The notes: generated from the sequence alone by a model not told the origin. Positions 54,193 through 62,767 are shown, counted from the stretch's first letter. The stretch is DNA of 64,000 bases from JADFJB01 sp964464595 (GCA_964464595.1 CAYXGW010000014.1:4643-68642), one strand, 5' to 3'. Translations and numbers: made by a program.

Positions 54193-56235
54193 TTATTCTT
54201 TCTTTTGCACCAATGTCAAAATTGTATACACCGCAACCGTAACCTCATCTTGATTGATCACTTCAACATCCCATTCAATGATTCCTTGTGGAATATCATC
54301 CTCTTCGCGTTTTTGTTTGACTGTCTTTCTTTTGCAGGTCAGTTTTACGTAAATCGTATCGCCAATGTAAACCGGCTCAGTGAAACGCAGGTTGTCCAAT
54401 CCGTAGTTAGCCAGAACCGGCCCTGGAGCGGGATGGACAAAAAGTCCGGCTGCAGCAGAAAGGACAAAATAGCCATGCGCGACTCTCTTTTCAAAAATGG
54501 ATTTCTTCGCTGCGATGTCATCCATGTGGGCATAGAAGAAATCGCCGCTGATGCCGGCAAAATTGACAATATCACTCTCGGTAATCGTTCTGCGATGGGT
54601 AACCAGGGTTTCACCAACTTCCAGTTCTTCAAAGTATTTTCGAAATGGATGAATCCGGTCTTGCGGTTGAACGGCGCCTTTCATCCACTCGTTACTTACT
54701 CTTGTAAGAGTAGTAGGAGAGCCCTGCAAAGCTGTTCGCTGCATATAATGCAAAACACTGCGAATGCCTCCCATTTCTTCACCGCCGCCGGCGCGCCCAG
54801 GTCCGCCGTGGATTAGGTGAGGCATTGGAGATCCATGCCCGGTAGATTCCTTGGCACATTCTTTATTGAGCACCATAATTCTGCCGTGGTAAGGCGCCAG
54901 ACCCATGACGATATCTTTCGCAACTGAATCATCGGCTGTAAACAACGAACCTACCAGGCTTCCTTTCCCCAATGCTGCGAGCTGAATAGCATCATCCAAA
55001 GATTTATAAGGCATTACCGTACTAACCGGGCCGAAAGCTTCAATATTATGGGGCGTTACCTTATTAAAAGGATCTTCACAATATAGCAGGGTAGTGGGGG
55101 AGAAAGCGCCCAACTCAATATTCCCGCCAATGAATTCCATTTGCTGATCGTAGCCAAAAACGAGTTCGGAATCACCTTTGATTTCAGCCACTCTTTCATG
55201 TACTTCCAGCACTTGTGGTTTTCCCGCTAACGGCCCCATCCGAACTCCTTCAATGGCAGGATCGCCAATTTTGATTTTAGATAAGCGCTCTTGCAATGCT
55301 TTGATCACATCTTCAGTCATGTTATCAGGAACAATTGTCCGTCTAATTGCTGTGCATTTCTGACCCGCCTTAACCGTCATTTCATTGGCAACTTCTTTGA
55401 TAAACAGTTTAAATTCTTCCGTTTCCGGATTGGCATCCGGCCCAAGTATCGAGCAATTCAATGAATCCGCTTCCATATTAAAACGGATCGATTCATTGAT
55501 GATCGAGGGGTGGGCCTTTAGCTTTCTGCCGGTCACTGCGGAGCCGGTAAAAGTAACCACATCCTGGCTGGTTAATTGATCGAATAAATCACCCACGCTG
55601 CCACAGATCAATTGCAGCGCTCCTTCTGGCAATATCTTTGATTCGATCATGGCCTGTACCATCTTTTCGGTTAGGTAACAGGTGAGGCTGGCTGGTTTAA
55701 CAATCGCAGGCATTCCGGCCAAAAATGTTGGCGCCAATTTTTCCAGCATACCCCAACATGGGAAATTAAAGGCGTTGATGTGGACGGCAGTACCGTTTAA
55801 CGGTACACAAATATGGCGGCCAACAAATGTGCCATTTTTCGAGAGCGGCTCCATGTCCCCTTCGACATAGAATGTCTCATTGGGCAATTCCCTGCGGACT
55901 TTCCCCGAGTAGACGAAAAAAGTCCCAATTCCGCCTTCGATGTCGATCCATGAATCTATCTTTGTTGCGCCGGTCGCTGCTGAAACCTGGTAGAATTCAG
56001 CCTTTCTTTCCATTAGATATTTTGCCATTTCTTTAAGCATGACGGCGCGTTCATGAAAAGTCATCTTCTGTAATTTAGGCCCGCCAACAGAACGAGCATA
56101 TCCCAGCATCGATTTAAAATCCAATCCCTGGCTCGACACTTCACCGACTTTATCGCCATTGACTGCATTAAAAACTTCAGCACCATTGTCATTACTCTGA
56201 TGCCATTTCCCTTCTGCAAAGCTTTTTATTTTCAT
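54193..56235 (-). CDS. paaZ: Bifunctional aldehyde dehydrogenase / MaoC hydratase (PaaZ)
   Basis: 680 residues. The aldehyde dehydrogenase half (1 to about 520) has GTAVHINAFNFPCWGMLEKL, VTFTGSAVTGRKL and the catalytic Cys in GQKCTAIRR (about 293). The MaoC-like half (about 530-680) has FAGISGDFFYAHMDD and HGYFVLSAAAGLF. PaaZ opens the oxepin-CoA ring and oxidises the resulting aldehyde in aerobic phenylacetyl-CoA degradation. paaY and a paaJ-type thiolase lie about 6-7 kb away on the same strand, separated by an accessory island. The ring epoxidase genes paaABCDE are not in the window. Confidence 0.93.
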   Translation of the reverse strand: MKIKSFAEGKWHQSNDNGAEVFNAVNGDKVGEVSSQGLDFKSMLGYARSVGGPKLQKMTFHERAVMLKEMAKYLMERKAEFYQVSAATGATKIDSWIDIEGGIGTFFVYSGKVRRELPNETFYVEGDMEPLSKNGTFVGRHICVPLNGTAVHINAFNFPCWGMLEKLAPTFLAGMPAIVKPASLTCYLTEKMVQAMIESKILPEGALQLICGSVGDLFDQLTSQDVVTFTGSAVTGRKLKAHPSIINESIRFNMEADSLNCSILGPDANPETEEFKLFIKEVANEMTVKAGQKCTAIRRTIVPDNMTEDVIKALQERLSKIKIGDPAIEGVRMGPLAGKPQVLEVHERVAEIKGDSELVFGYDQQMEFIGGNIELGAFSPTTLLYCEDPFNKVTPHNIEAFGPVSTVMPYKSLDDAIQLAALGKGSLVGSLFTADDSVAKDIVMGLAPYHGRIMVLNKECAKESTGHGSPMPHLIHGGPGRAGGGEEMGGIRSVLHYMQRTALQGSPTTLTRVSNEWMKGAVQPQDRIHPFRKYFEELEVGETLVTHRRTITESDIVNFAGISGDFFYAHMDDIAAKKSIFEKRVAHGYFVLSAAAGLFVHPAPGPVLANYGLDNLRFTEPVYIGDTIYVKLTCKRKTVKQKREEDDIPQGIIEWDVEVINQDEVTVAVYTILTLVQKKE

Positions 56236-56284
56236 GGGTTGCCTATTTTGTTTTCAATTTTATAGTTTGATTTATTGTTCATTC

Positions 56285-56803
56285 GTCCCTTCGGGACTTT
56301 AATATTTATTACGCTTCAATTCCCCGCCATAAATCGCGGGGCTATTATCATTCCTTGAAAAACAATCAATATTATTTAAAGAAATTAGTCATTACATTTA
56401 TGAATTGTTCCCTTAACCAATCCAGCTAGGGATAATGTTTATAATAAACCACCAATTAGAATAATCGATATTATTTCAAGCCAATAATCATTACGGTTAA
56501 AATTTTATTTTTATCCAGTTCCGTCAGAGATTAATGTTTATATAAACCACCAATTAGAATAATCGATATTATTTCAAGCCAATAATCATTACGGTTNNNN
56601 NNNNNNNNNNNNNNNNNNNNNNNNNNNNNNNNNNNNNNNNNNNNNNNNNNNNNNNNNNNNNNNNNNNNNNNNNNNNNNNNNNNNNNNNNNNNNNNNAAAA
56701 GTTTATTTTTTGTCCAATCCCGTCAGGGATTAATGTTTACATAAACCACCAATTTATTGGTGGGATCCAAACTTCCAAAAAATGTAAAAGTCCCGTAAGG
56801 GAC
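56285..56803. repeat. Palindromic element with tandem expansion, first arm
   Basis: It begins with GTCCCTTCGGGAC (56285-56297) and CCCCGC...GCGGGG (56322-56341) and ends with AATCCCGTCAGGGATT (56716-56731), CCACCAATTTATTGGTGG (56747-56764) and GTCCCGTAAGGGAC (56790-56803). These are the same modules in the same order as the compact element at 57334-57552. Between them an AAACCACCAATTAGAATAAT-type unit recurs with a period of 98 bases (56446 and 56544) and runs into the N gap. Confidence 0.8.
56597..56696. other. Assembly gap of 100 N
   Basis: Exactly 100 N, a conventional scaffold placeholder, inside a 98-base tandem repeat. The true length is unknown and further repeat copies are likely to be missing. 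Confidence 0.97.
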
Positions 56804-56820
56804 GAATGAAAAAACAGTAT

Positions 56821-57273
56821 TTAATCCCAAATATACCTTTCATCGTAGTCAATTTCATTTTTTTTAAGTATTGCCAAGTACTCCTCTTGAAATGATTTCT
56901 TCCGATGATGTTCTTTTTGGTTCTGGATATATTTAACAGTAGCCTTAACTTGGGAAACTCCTATGCTAAACGCAGCATATCCTTCCTGCCATCCAAAGTG
57001 TGTTAAATTTGAAAATGTATCGTGCACCCATTTTGAAGAACCACCTTTTACTAATTGAATTGCTTTAGAAACAGAAATTGTTTTAGGAATAGATAGAAGT
57101 AAGTGTAAATGATCCTCAACTCCTCCAATTCCTAATACTTTAATATTGTTCTGTTTGGCGATACCGCACATATATGCTAAAAGGCGTTCCTCTAATTCCG
57201 GTTTTATAATTTTGCATCGATTTTTGGTACTAAATATATAATGAATTAAAATGTTGGTATATGAATGGGCCAT
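56821..57273 (-). CDS. REP-associated tyrosine transposase (IS200-like), second copy
   Basis: 150 residues starting MAHSYTNILIHYIFSTKNR. HUH motif DHLHLLLS (about 58-65) and the catalytic Tyr in VKYIQNQKEHHRKK. Only distantly similar to the transposase at 28973, so it is a separate lineage. Its stop is 17 bases from GTCCCGTAAGGGAC of one palindromic element and its start 60 bases from GTCCTTTCGGGAC of another, an arrangement typical of RAYTs with their REP hairpins. Confidence 0.9.
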   Translation of the reverse strand: MAHSYTNILIHYIFSTKNRCKIIKPELEERLLAYMCGIAKQNNIKVLGIGGVEDHLHLLLSIPKTISVSKAIQLVKGGSSKWVHDTFSNLTHFGWQEGYAAFSIGVSQVKATVKYIQNQKEHHRKKSFQEEYLAILKKNEIDYDERYIWD

Positions 57274-57333
57274 TGAGTTTTTCCCCTTTTATATTTTGTT
57301 TTCAATTTCATAATTTGATTTTTCGTTTCATTC

Positions 57334-57552
57334 GTCCTTTCGGGACTTTTATAATTATTACACTTTAATTCCCCGCGATAAATCGCGGGGCTATTATCGT
57401 AAATTGTGAAAACAATCGAGATAGATTCAAGAAATAGTCATTACGGCCATAATTTTTTCTTTTACAAATCCCGCCAGGGATGAATATTTATATAAACCAC
57501 CAATTTATTGGTGGGAACCAAACTACCAAAAACGTACAAGTCCCGAAGGGAC
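57334..57552. mobile_element. Compact palindromic element with 17-base inverted ends
   Basis: A 219-base element with ends ATTCGTCCTTTCGGGAC and GTCCCGAAGGGACGAAT. Inner hairpins are CCCCGCGAT-AA-ATCGCGGGG (57371-57390), ATCCCGCCAGGGAT (57468-57481) and CCACCAAT-TT-ATTGGTGG (57497-57514). The modules match the arm at 56285-56803. It encodes nothing and is probably moved by the neighbouring Y1 transposase. Confidence 0.75.
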
Positions 57553-57570
57553 GAATGAGAATCCATCGCA

Positions 57571-57744
57571 TCATTCAATCACTTCTTGACGGTTAAATTC
57601 TAAAGCTTCTTGGAGCGTAATTTGTAATGTTTCCATTAGTTTTTCTCTAGATTTCTCTTGACAATTGACACCTGGAATTTCTTCGATCCATCCGATCCAC
57701 CAGTCACCCTCTTTTTTAACTATTGCCGTATAATTAAAATTCAT
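57571..57744 (-). CDS. Small HicB-like antitoxin-fold protein
   Basis: 57 residues: MNFNYTAIVKKEGDWWIGWI then EEIPGVNCQEKSREKLMETL and QITLQEALEFNRQEVIE. The pattern (Y.a.v.k.gdwW.gwieEiPGvncq..t.e.l...l...l.ea) is that of short HicB-like proteins, which in some genomes pair with HicA toxins. Downstream in transcript order, 18 bases on, lies the palindromic element at 57552, so any former partner gene is missing or was displaced. Confidence 0.7.
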   Translation of the reverse strand: MNFNYTAIVKKEGDWWIGWIEEIPGVNCQEKSREKLMETLQITLQEALEFNRQEVIE

Positions 57745-58110
57745 TTCGGATTCCTCTCAATTATTTCTTTTTGAAATCTTACTGCCAAATTATATTTTCA
57801 TCAGTTTACTGTAATCAATTCGATGATTGGCTGTCTAAGTATATAATAACATAATTACAGTAACATATAAAATTGTACTTATCAACATCAAATAAGTCGT
57901 AGTGAACCTCCCCTAGCCACTCCTTGTTAAGGAGGGGAAATTCTTCTCCTTGATGACATTATTGAATACCTCAAAATCTTTTAAAGGAAAAAGTAACAGG
58001 AATAATTGTCATTCAGTAGGAATCTTGTTACGGTTTATGTAACGTGTTGTTTTTTACCAAGATCCCGTTACGACAGGATGGCATCAGTAGCTTTTTGGGA
58101 TTATCTAAAT
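57745..58110. other. Intergenic stretch with small hairpins only
   Basis: No open frame of note. It contains CTCCTT-GTT-AAGGAG near 57921-57935 and a GTTACGG/AACGTG-type low-complexity area around 58024-58080 resembling dispersed repeat fragments. I see no RNA gene. Confidence 0.45.
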
Positions 58111-58350
58111 TTAAGCTGTTCTTTTTATTTCTTCTCCAATTTCATACAAATATTCCGGTGAAAAATCAGCTCCATTTGGCCACTCGATTGTATTGATCTC
58201 TCTAGTCACCGGCACTTGCTTGAAAGCAGTAACGTCTTTTAATGGTTCAAAAACTTCGCCATATAACTTATCTTCTAAATCAATATATTTGATTACACCA
58301 TCATTAAATTCTAATCTTAGTTTGTATTTATCTAAATAAAGACAAGAGAT
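58111..58350 (-). pseudogene. DUF2442 remnant without a start codon
   Basis: The frame reads DKYKLRLEFNDGVIKYIDLE, then GEVFEPLKDVTAFKQVPV, INTIEWPNGADFSPEYLYEI and a stop, which is the DUF2442 family core. That family normally begins with a 12-15 residue stretch before YKL.L.F and has an ATG. Here a TAA (58351-58353) precedes the core and no ATG, GTG or TTG lies between. The N-terminus seems lost. DUF2442 genes often accompany toxin-antitoxin-like pairs. Confidence 0.7.
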
Positions 58351-58369
58351 TTAAACAGTGAAGGCTAGT

Positions 58370-59041
58370 TTATTTATTCCTGGGCCATGGTTCTGTCGGT
58401 TGTACTCCGGGTCTAGATCCTCCATTTCCATTAACAGGTTCATAGATTCTTTTACGCGGTGGTTTTTCTCTGGGTGGGGGAGTTTTAGGGCTGTCTTTTT
58501 TATTAAGTTTGTCAACCGCTATCTCCTTTGGAATAAAAAAATTATTTGCTGGTAATTCCCTGTTAACTTCCTTCTGTAATTTTATTTTTAGTTTGTGCTT
58601 TGTTTTGTATTTTTCTTCAGATTGTATTAAAATACCAACTTTATAAAGTGCTTCAAGAAGTTTGATTTTATGATTTTGATTGTATTTTCTATCTTGATTT
58701 ATTTGTATAGCAAAAGTTTTCATTTCATGATCTAATCCACGATAGCCAGATAGAATTACCTCGTGTTTTCTAATTTTCTCAGTTAATCCGAGGAATGGTT
58801 TTAAAAATGCAAAAATAGCAACAAAACCCACAACATAGGGTTTTATTTTATCGCCATATTCAGTTTCCCAAATAAAAGTAAGTGCGGATCCTGGTGCAGT
58901 AATTGCCAAAGCAATGTCAATGCATTTGTTCAAGAGTCCCAACTTGTGGAGTTTATGACTATAAATTTTTACGTTAAATCTTGCATACCTATAGAGGTCA
59001 TAGACATCCCAAACAGGATTATTTTCATCATTATTTTGCAT
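58370..59041 (-). CDS. Two-TM protein, SLATT-like, with proline-rich tail
   Basis: 223 residues. A short N-terminal helix (YDLYRYARFNVKIYSHKL) precedes two hydrophobic segments (LLNKCIDIALAITAPGSALTF and VVGFVAIFAFLKPFLGL). A long amphipathic helical region and a Pro/Lys/Arg-rich tail follow. This order resembles SLATT effectors, two-helix membrane proteins of nucleotide-signalling defence systems, but I cannot confirm the family. The neighbours are a pentapeptide-TIR protein and a TIR-like protein on the same strand, which supports a defence-like setting. No nucleotidyltransferase is visible. Confidence 0.5.
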   Translation of the reverse strand: MQNNDENNPVWDVYDLYRYARFNVKIYSHKLHKLGLLNKCIDIALAITAPGSALTFIWETEYGDKIKPYVVGFVAIFAFLKPFLGLTEKIRKHEVILSGYRGLDHEMKTFAIQINQDRKYNQNHKIKLLEALYKVGILIQSEEKYKTKHKLKIKLQKEVNRELPANNFFIPKEIAVDKLNKKDSPKTPPPREKPPRKRIYEPVNGNGGSRPGVQPTEPWPRNK

Positions 59042-59171
59042 ATTTCTAAACTCCTTTCAATCAATCAACCCCTGCCAGCCACGCCACCCAGATGGTTCGT
59101 GGGACATCATGGATGGCAGGCATGGCAGGGCTTGTTATTAAATAACCTCTATCCACTTTTTTAACCTCGAA

Positions 59172-59504
59172 TTATGTCCCTTCGTGCGTACCCTGGGAGT
59201 GCGGATTGGTTACTCGACGTGCCCTGGTAAGCCGGATACTTAAGAGTGCTCCTCCCAGGACAGGCAATAATGCCACCGAAGGTAGCTCGATAGGAGACAA
59301 GGATAAGATGGCTGCACAAAGTAAAACAGCTGCAGCAATAATTAACGGACGCGTACTGAAGGAAGCGGCTGCCAGCACCGATGTCGCCGGGAGAATGAAC
59401 ATCCAATTTGCCAGGGTCGAGGATGCGGAGCTGTAACCCAAAATGAGTCCTAATAAGAAGATTACGCCAGCGATTGGCCAGCCTGATTGCATTAGTTTAT
59501 TCAT
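59172..59504 (-). CDS. Small membrane protein of unknown function
   Basis: 110 residues with about three or four hydrophobic segments (PIAGVIFLLGLILGYSSA, WMFILPATSVLAAASF, PLIIAAAVLLCAAILSL, VALLPVLGGALLSI) and a polar C-terminus. AAGGAAACTAACAA upstream of the ATG is a plausible ribosome site. GC content is visibly higher than in the flanking genes, which hints at a different origin. I recognise no family. Confidence 0.55.
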   Translation of the reverse strand: MNKLMQSGWPIAGVIFLLGLILGYSSASSTLANWMFILPATSVLAAASFSTRPLIIAAAVLLCAAILSLSPIELPSVALLPVLGGALLSIRLTRARRVTNPHSQGTHEGT

Positions 59505-59592
59505 TTGTTAGTTTCCTTTTATTCGATACCTTTTGATAGTTACAAGTGCAAAGAGATACAACCTTATCATAAACCCAACTTTTTACAACAAT

Positions 59593-60696
59593 TCATGATT
59601 CTCCTTTCAGATCCCGGAGAATCCGTGCGAAAGATTCTTTGTAGGAATCATGGTCTTTCCAGTTGGAGAAATCCGGAATATAGTATTCCCTGACTTCATC
59701 TGCAAGATTGGTTACTGTGGCCGCATCAAATAAATCCCATTTTTTTAAATCTTCATGGTTTATCAAGGTAATAGGAAAAAGCATTTGGCGGTCTTGTTCC
59801 TTTTCTTTTTTCCTGGCAGCTTTTATTTCCAGCTCTACCCAATCGCTGTTGATGCTGTTTTCAGAAAGGATTAATAAAAGCTTGTCGTAAATTCTTATTG
59901 CCTGGTTAATCTGGTCATAAATCTTTTTACCGCCTTTTAAATCATGCGGGGCATACCAACACCGTACGCCATTATTCTGTAAATCGGCATAGAGCCTTTC
60001 CGCAAACTCCTGGTCTTTGCTTGAGTAGCTTATAAAACATGAGTAATACTGTATGGGGTCTTCCCGCAAGACGCTGATATTCTCAATAATGAAATCCGGC
60101 AAGCCGCAGCCACGCAGGAATACTTCCGGGAGATTGCCGGATTTCATTAACGTGCGATGATCTATTATGCTTGGACCATGATGTACACACGAATCCAGAT
60201 TATTTACAATGGATAAATTAGTATTGCCAAATATGGTTTCGTACAAGAATGCTTTTGTGAGGTTTGCTTCTGTGAGGTCTGCTCCTTTGAGGTATGCTCC
60301 TTTGAGGTTTGCTCCAGTGAGGTTTGCTTCTATGAGGGTTGCATCTGTGAGGTCTGCTCTTGAGAGGTTTGCGTGTGCGAGGTCTGCTCTTGAGAGGTTT
60401 GCGTGTGCGAGGTCTGCTCCATTGAGGTCTGCACCTGTGAGGTCTGCTCCTTTGAGGTTTGCTCTTATGAGGTCTGCTCCATATAGGTTTGCGCGTGCGA
60501 GGTCTGCTCCATTGAGGTTTGCTCCATTGAGGTTTGCTTCAAATAGGTTTGCTCCATTGAGGTTTGCTTGAAAGAGGTTTGCTTGTATGAGGGTTGCATC
60601 TGTTAGTTCAGGTATAATTCCCGGTTTTTTTTCCCGCCACTTATTCCAGGCGTCTACGCCTTGCCTAAGAATTTTTAGATGTTTCCGGTTGGCCAA
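59593..60696 (-). CDS. Pentapeptide-repeat protein with C-terminal TIR domain
   Basis: 367 residues. About 23 pentapeptides of A(N/D)LxX form residues 34-148, a right-handed quadrilateral beta helix, and the DNA correspondingly shows a 15-base periodicity. A linker follows. The TIR domain starts near residue 217 (YYSCFISYSSKD), with the BB-loop region RCWYAPHDLKGG and SDWVELE, where Glu 290 sits at the NADase position (W+4). Bacterial TIR domains commonly cleave NAD when triggered. Pentapeptide helices mimic DNA or act as scaffolds. No membrane segment is seen. It sits in the accessory island with the TIR-like gene upstream and the SLATT-like gene downstream. Confidence 0.9.
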   Translation of the reverse strand: MANRKHLKILRQGVDAWNKWREKKPGIIPELTDATLIQANLFQANLNGANLFEANLNGANLNGADLARANLYGADLIRANLKGADLTGADLNGADLAHANLSRADLAHANLSRADLTDATLIEANLTGANLKGAYLKGADLTEANLTKAFLYETIFGNTNLSIVNNLDSCVHHGPSIIDHRTLMKSGNLPEVFLRGCGLPDFIIENISVLREDPIQYYSCFISYSSKDQEFAERLYADLQNNGVRCWYAPHDLKGGKKIYDQINQAIRIYDKLLLILSENSINSDWVELEIKAARKKEKEQDRQMLFPITLINHEDLKKWDLFDAATVTNLADEVREYYIPDFSNWKDHDSYKESFARILRDLKGES

Positions 60697-60854
60697 TTTT
60701 TACCTTTTTTTCTCAATTAACAACTCATGCAATCCGAGACACCCAAATGTATGGAGCAGTTATGGCATGATTAGCAGTAAGGTCTATATTGAATATTCTA
60801 AAAGATTACATCAACAAAGTTTTAAAGTTTGATACATTGTTGGTGGAGTCTGCT

Positions 60855-61193
60855 TCATAAGTCATCTGTATAATCATATGATTCGAATATATTATTCACG
60901 GCTTCCAAACTATCCGGGGCATCAATGGTCAAGGTTATTACGATAGTTTCGTCTAAAGATGGGTCATTCAATTTCCCTTTTATCTTTTTTATTTGAATTG
61001 GTATCTCGTTTACCTTGTCTATTATTGATTTTGACCAACCTTGCATCAATTCCTTAGCTTTTATTAATTCGTCTGGAGGTGTAATTCTTTGTAGCTCAAA
61101 CTCCCATGAAAGAAGTTCCCTACAGATTTGAATTAACCTGTCAGTAGCATTTTTAATTTCTAATACTTTTCCGGAAACTCGTGCTGTTTCAAA
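60855..61193 (-). pseudogene. In-frame tail behind the stop of the TIR-like gene
   Basis: The codons directly after the TAA at 61194-61196 stay open in the same frame for 112 residues (FETARVSGKVLEIKNATDRL..., ending SLEAVNNIFESYDYTDDL). The first usable start is a TTG at 61049. The peptide is mostly helical with a beta segment (IVITLTIDAPDSLEAV). It looks like the natural C-terminus of the TIR-like protein cut off by a nonsense change, or a second cistron with an unusual start. Confidence 0.55.
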
Positions 61194-61925
61194 TTATTTT
61201 GTCAATTCATCAATTCCCTTATTAAATACTTTCAGCATGTACAAGTAGTCTTTTAATGTAGTACCATAATATCGATAAAATTCATATCCTGAAACTATTC
61301 TAGTTCTTTGAGCTATGAGCCCATTTACTAATTCATTGTAGCTATAATTTATGTCGACTAGCTTGTTAGATAGCAATTCATCTGTTAAAAGATATTCCCA
61401 TCCTGTTGGTTTTTCAAATGCGATTCTCTTTACTTCTTGAGTCTCATTTTCTACATCAGATAAGTTTTCAAATACAAAATTTTTGATTCTTTCTCTTACT
61501 TGATTGCAAAAAGGCCCTAAAGAAGCTTTTAAATTTCCATCATCTCTATTGTTGTCATATGTACCTGGTTTGACACCCAAAAGATCTGTTGGTAGATGTA
61601 ACTCAGGCGCGTCATTCGGAATAAGAAAATAAACTCTTTCTTTACCTAGTCGTCCAATAAAAAGCCCTAATTCTAATATTAAATTATCTCGAATTGTCTG
61701 AGTGGTCTTCTGTCGTATTTTTGTGATGTCATCAGGATGAAAAACAAAAATGGCAAAATTAAAATTATCAAGCGCCATAATTAAATCATCAAGCGAATTT
61801 GATGATAGTTGAAATATACCTTGTGTCCAAACAGTGATCTGAGCATCGTAATCAAGGTTTTCTTGTAAAGCATAAGCAATATTCAATCTTTCACTTGATG
61901 ATCCTATGAAAATTTTTGGTTTCAT
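61194..61925 (-). CDS. TIR-like predicted nucleotide-binding protein (CAP12/PF10137 type)
   Basis: 243 residues. KIFIGSSSERLNIAYALQEN at the N-terminus, VWTQGIFQLSSNSLDDL, FAIFVFHPDD, and RDNLILELGLFIGRLGKERV with the catalytic-type Glu, followed by LPTDLLGVKPGTYD, match the TIR-like domain of CAP12 and Pycsar TIR effectors. Family members cleave NAD on binding a cyclic nucleotide, or act as other effectors. Here no STING, cNMP-binding domain or cyclase is adjacent; the part after residue about 150 is unassigned. The frame continues past the stop codon (see 60855-61193). Confidence 0.85.
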   Translation of the reverse strand: MKPKIFIGSSSERLNIAYALQENLDYDAQITVWTQGIFQLSSNSLDDLIMALDNFNFAIFVFHPDDITKIRQKTTQTIRDNLILELGLFIGRLGKERVYFLIPNDAPELHLPTDLLGVKPGTYDNNRDDGNLKASLGPFCNQVRERIKNFVFENLSDVENETQEVKRIAFEKPTGWEYLLTDELLSNKLVDINYSYNELVNGLIAQRTRIVSGYEFYRYYGTTLKDYLYMLKVFNKGIDELTK

Positions 61926-62034
61926 TTTAGTTGATTGATAATCTTATATATTATTAACATCATGGCTTACACGCCGTATACCCCGCATCTTTCGCTTTCG
62001 AGAGATCTATTGATTTCATAATGTACAATAACTT

Positions 62035-62646
62035 CTACTTATTTTTTCCTTTCTGAATTTGTTGCCAGGTTTTGTAATTCATTTTCATTTTGGGTCGATT
62101 GGCAGGGAGCTCCCTTAAAGGTTCACAAGGTTTTAGCGTTTCATACAAATCCTTTGGTAGCTGCTGGTAGAGTTTAGTTCCCTCATTTTTCCAGGCCGCC
62201 ATTTCATCGCTGATATCTTTGACAATTTTGGCCGGATTACCCACAACAATTTTACGATCCGGAATCTGCATTCCCTCCGGCACAAAACACAACGCGCCGA
62301 TAATGCATTCCTTGCCCACAATCACATTGTCCATCACAACAGCATTCATACCAACCAAAGAATTCCTCCCGATTTCAGCGCCATGAATGATCGCGCCATG
62401 GCCGATATGGGCGCTTTCTCTCAGCCTTACCGTAACACCCGGGAACATATGGATGGTACAATTTTCCTGAACATTGCAACCATCTTCGATGATGATTTCA
62501 CCCCAATCGCCGCGAATGGCTGCTCCCGGAGCGATGTAAACATCCCGGCCAATGATCACATTGCCGGTGACCGTCGCTTTTTCATGAATATAAGCGCTTG
62601 AGTGGATGACAGGTTTATAGCCGTTGAATTCGAAGATGTTATTCAT
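62035..62646 (-). CDS. paaY: Gamma-carbonic-anhydrase-fold thioesterase (PaaY)
   Basis: 203 residues with a left-handed beta-helix of hexapeptides: the VTGNVIIGRDVYIAPGAAIR start, metal-type His residues in NCTIHMFPG and SAHIGHGAIIHGAEIG, and the PaaY-like C-terminus with PCEPLRELPANRPKMK. PaaY is a thioesterase that removes dead-end CoA esters in phenylacetate degradation. It is separated from the thiolase gene upstream by 320 bases of repeats. An array of 8-base repeats lies 12 bases upstream of its start. Confidence 0.9.
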   Translation of the reverse strand: MNNIFEFNGYKPVIHSSAYIHEKATVTGNVIIGRDVYIAPGAAIRGDWGEIIIEDGCNVQENCTIHMFPGVTVRLRESAHIGHGAIIHGAEIGRNSLVGMNAVVMDNVIVGKECIIGALCFVPEGMQIPDRKIVVGNPAKIVKDISDEMAAWKNEGTKLYQQLPKDLYETLKPCEPLRELPANRPKMKMNYKTWQQIQKGKNK

Positions 62647-62657
62647 TTTTTAAAAAA

Positions 62658-62713
62658 GTTACAGAGTTACAGAGTTACAGAGTTACAAAGTGACAAAGTG
62701 ACAAAGTGACAAA
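62658..62713. repeat. Tandem array of seven 8-base units
   Basis: GTTACAGA three times, GTTACAAA once, GTGACAAA three times, 56 bases in all. It lies 12 bases upstream of the paaY start codon (minus strand), in the leader or promoter area. Copy number may vary between strains. Confidence 0.9.
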
Positions 62714-62767
62714 GAATAGAATAAAATAAGGTTCGTTATTAAATATGCATCCATTTATGCGATTTTA

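Noticed and set aside
54046..54816. Open frame of 256 codons on the plus strand
   Set aside because: It is antisense to paaZ and the HicB-like gene and its composition is not protein-like.
59045..59135. Possible inverted repeat with CCTGCCA motifs
   Set aside because: The arms are imperfect and low in complexity; no second copy was seen.
60236..60600. CRISPR-like or tandem DNA array with 15-base periodicity
   Set aside because: The periodicity is the coding image of the A(N/D)LxX pentapeptides; there are no spacers. The opposite-strand frame there is a low-complexity shadow.
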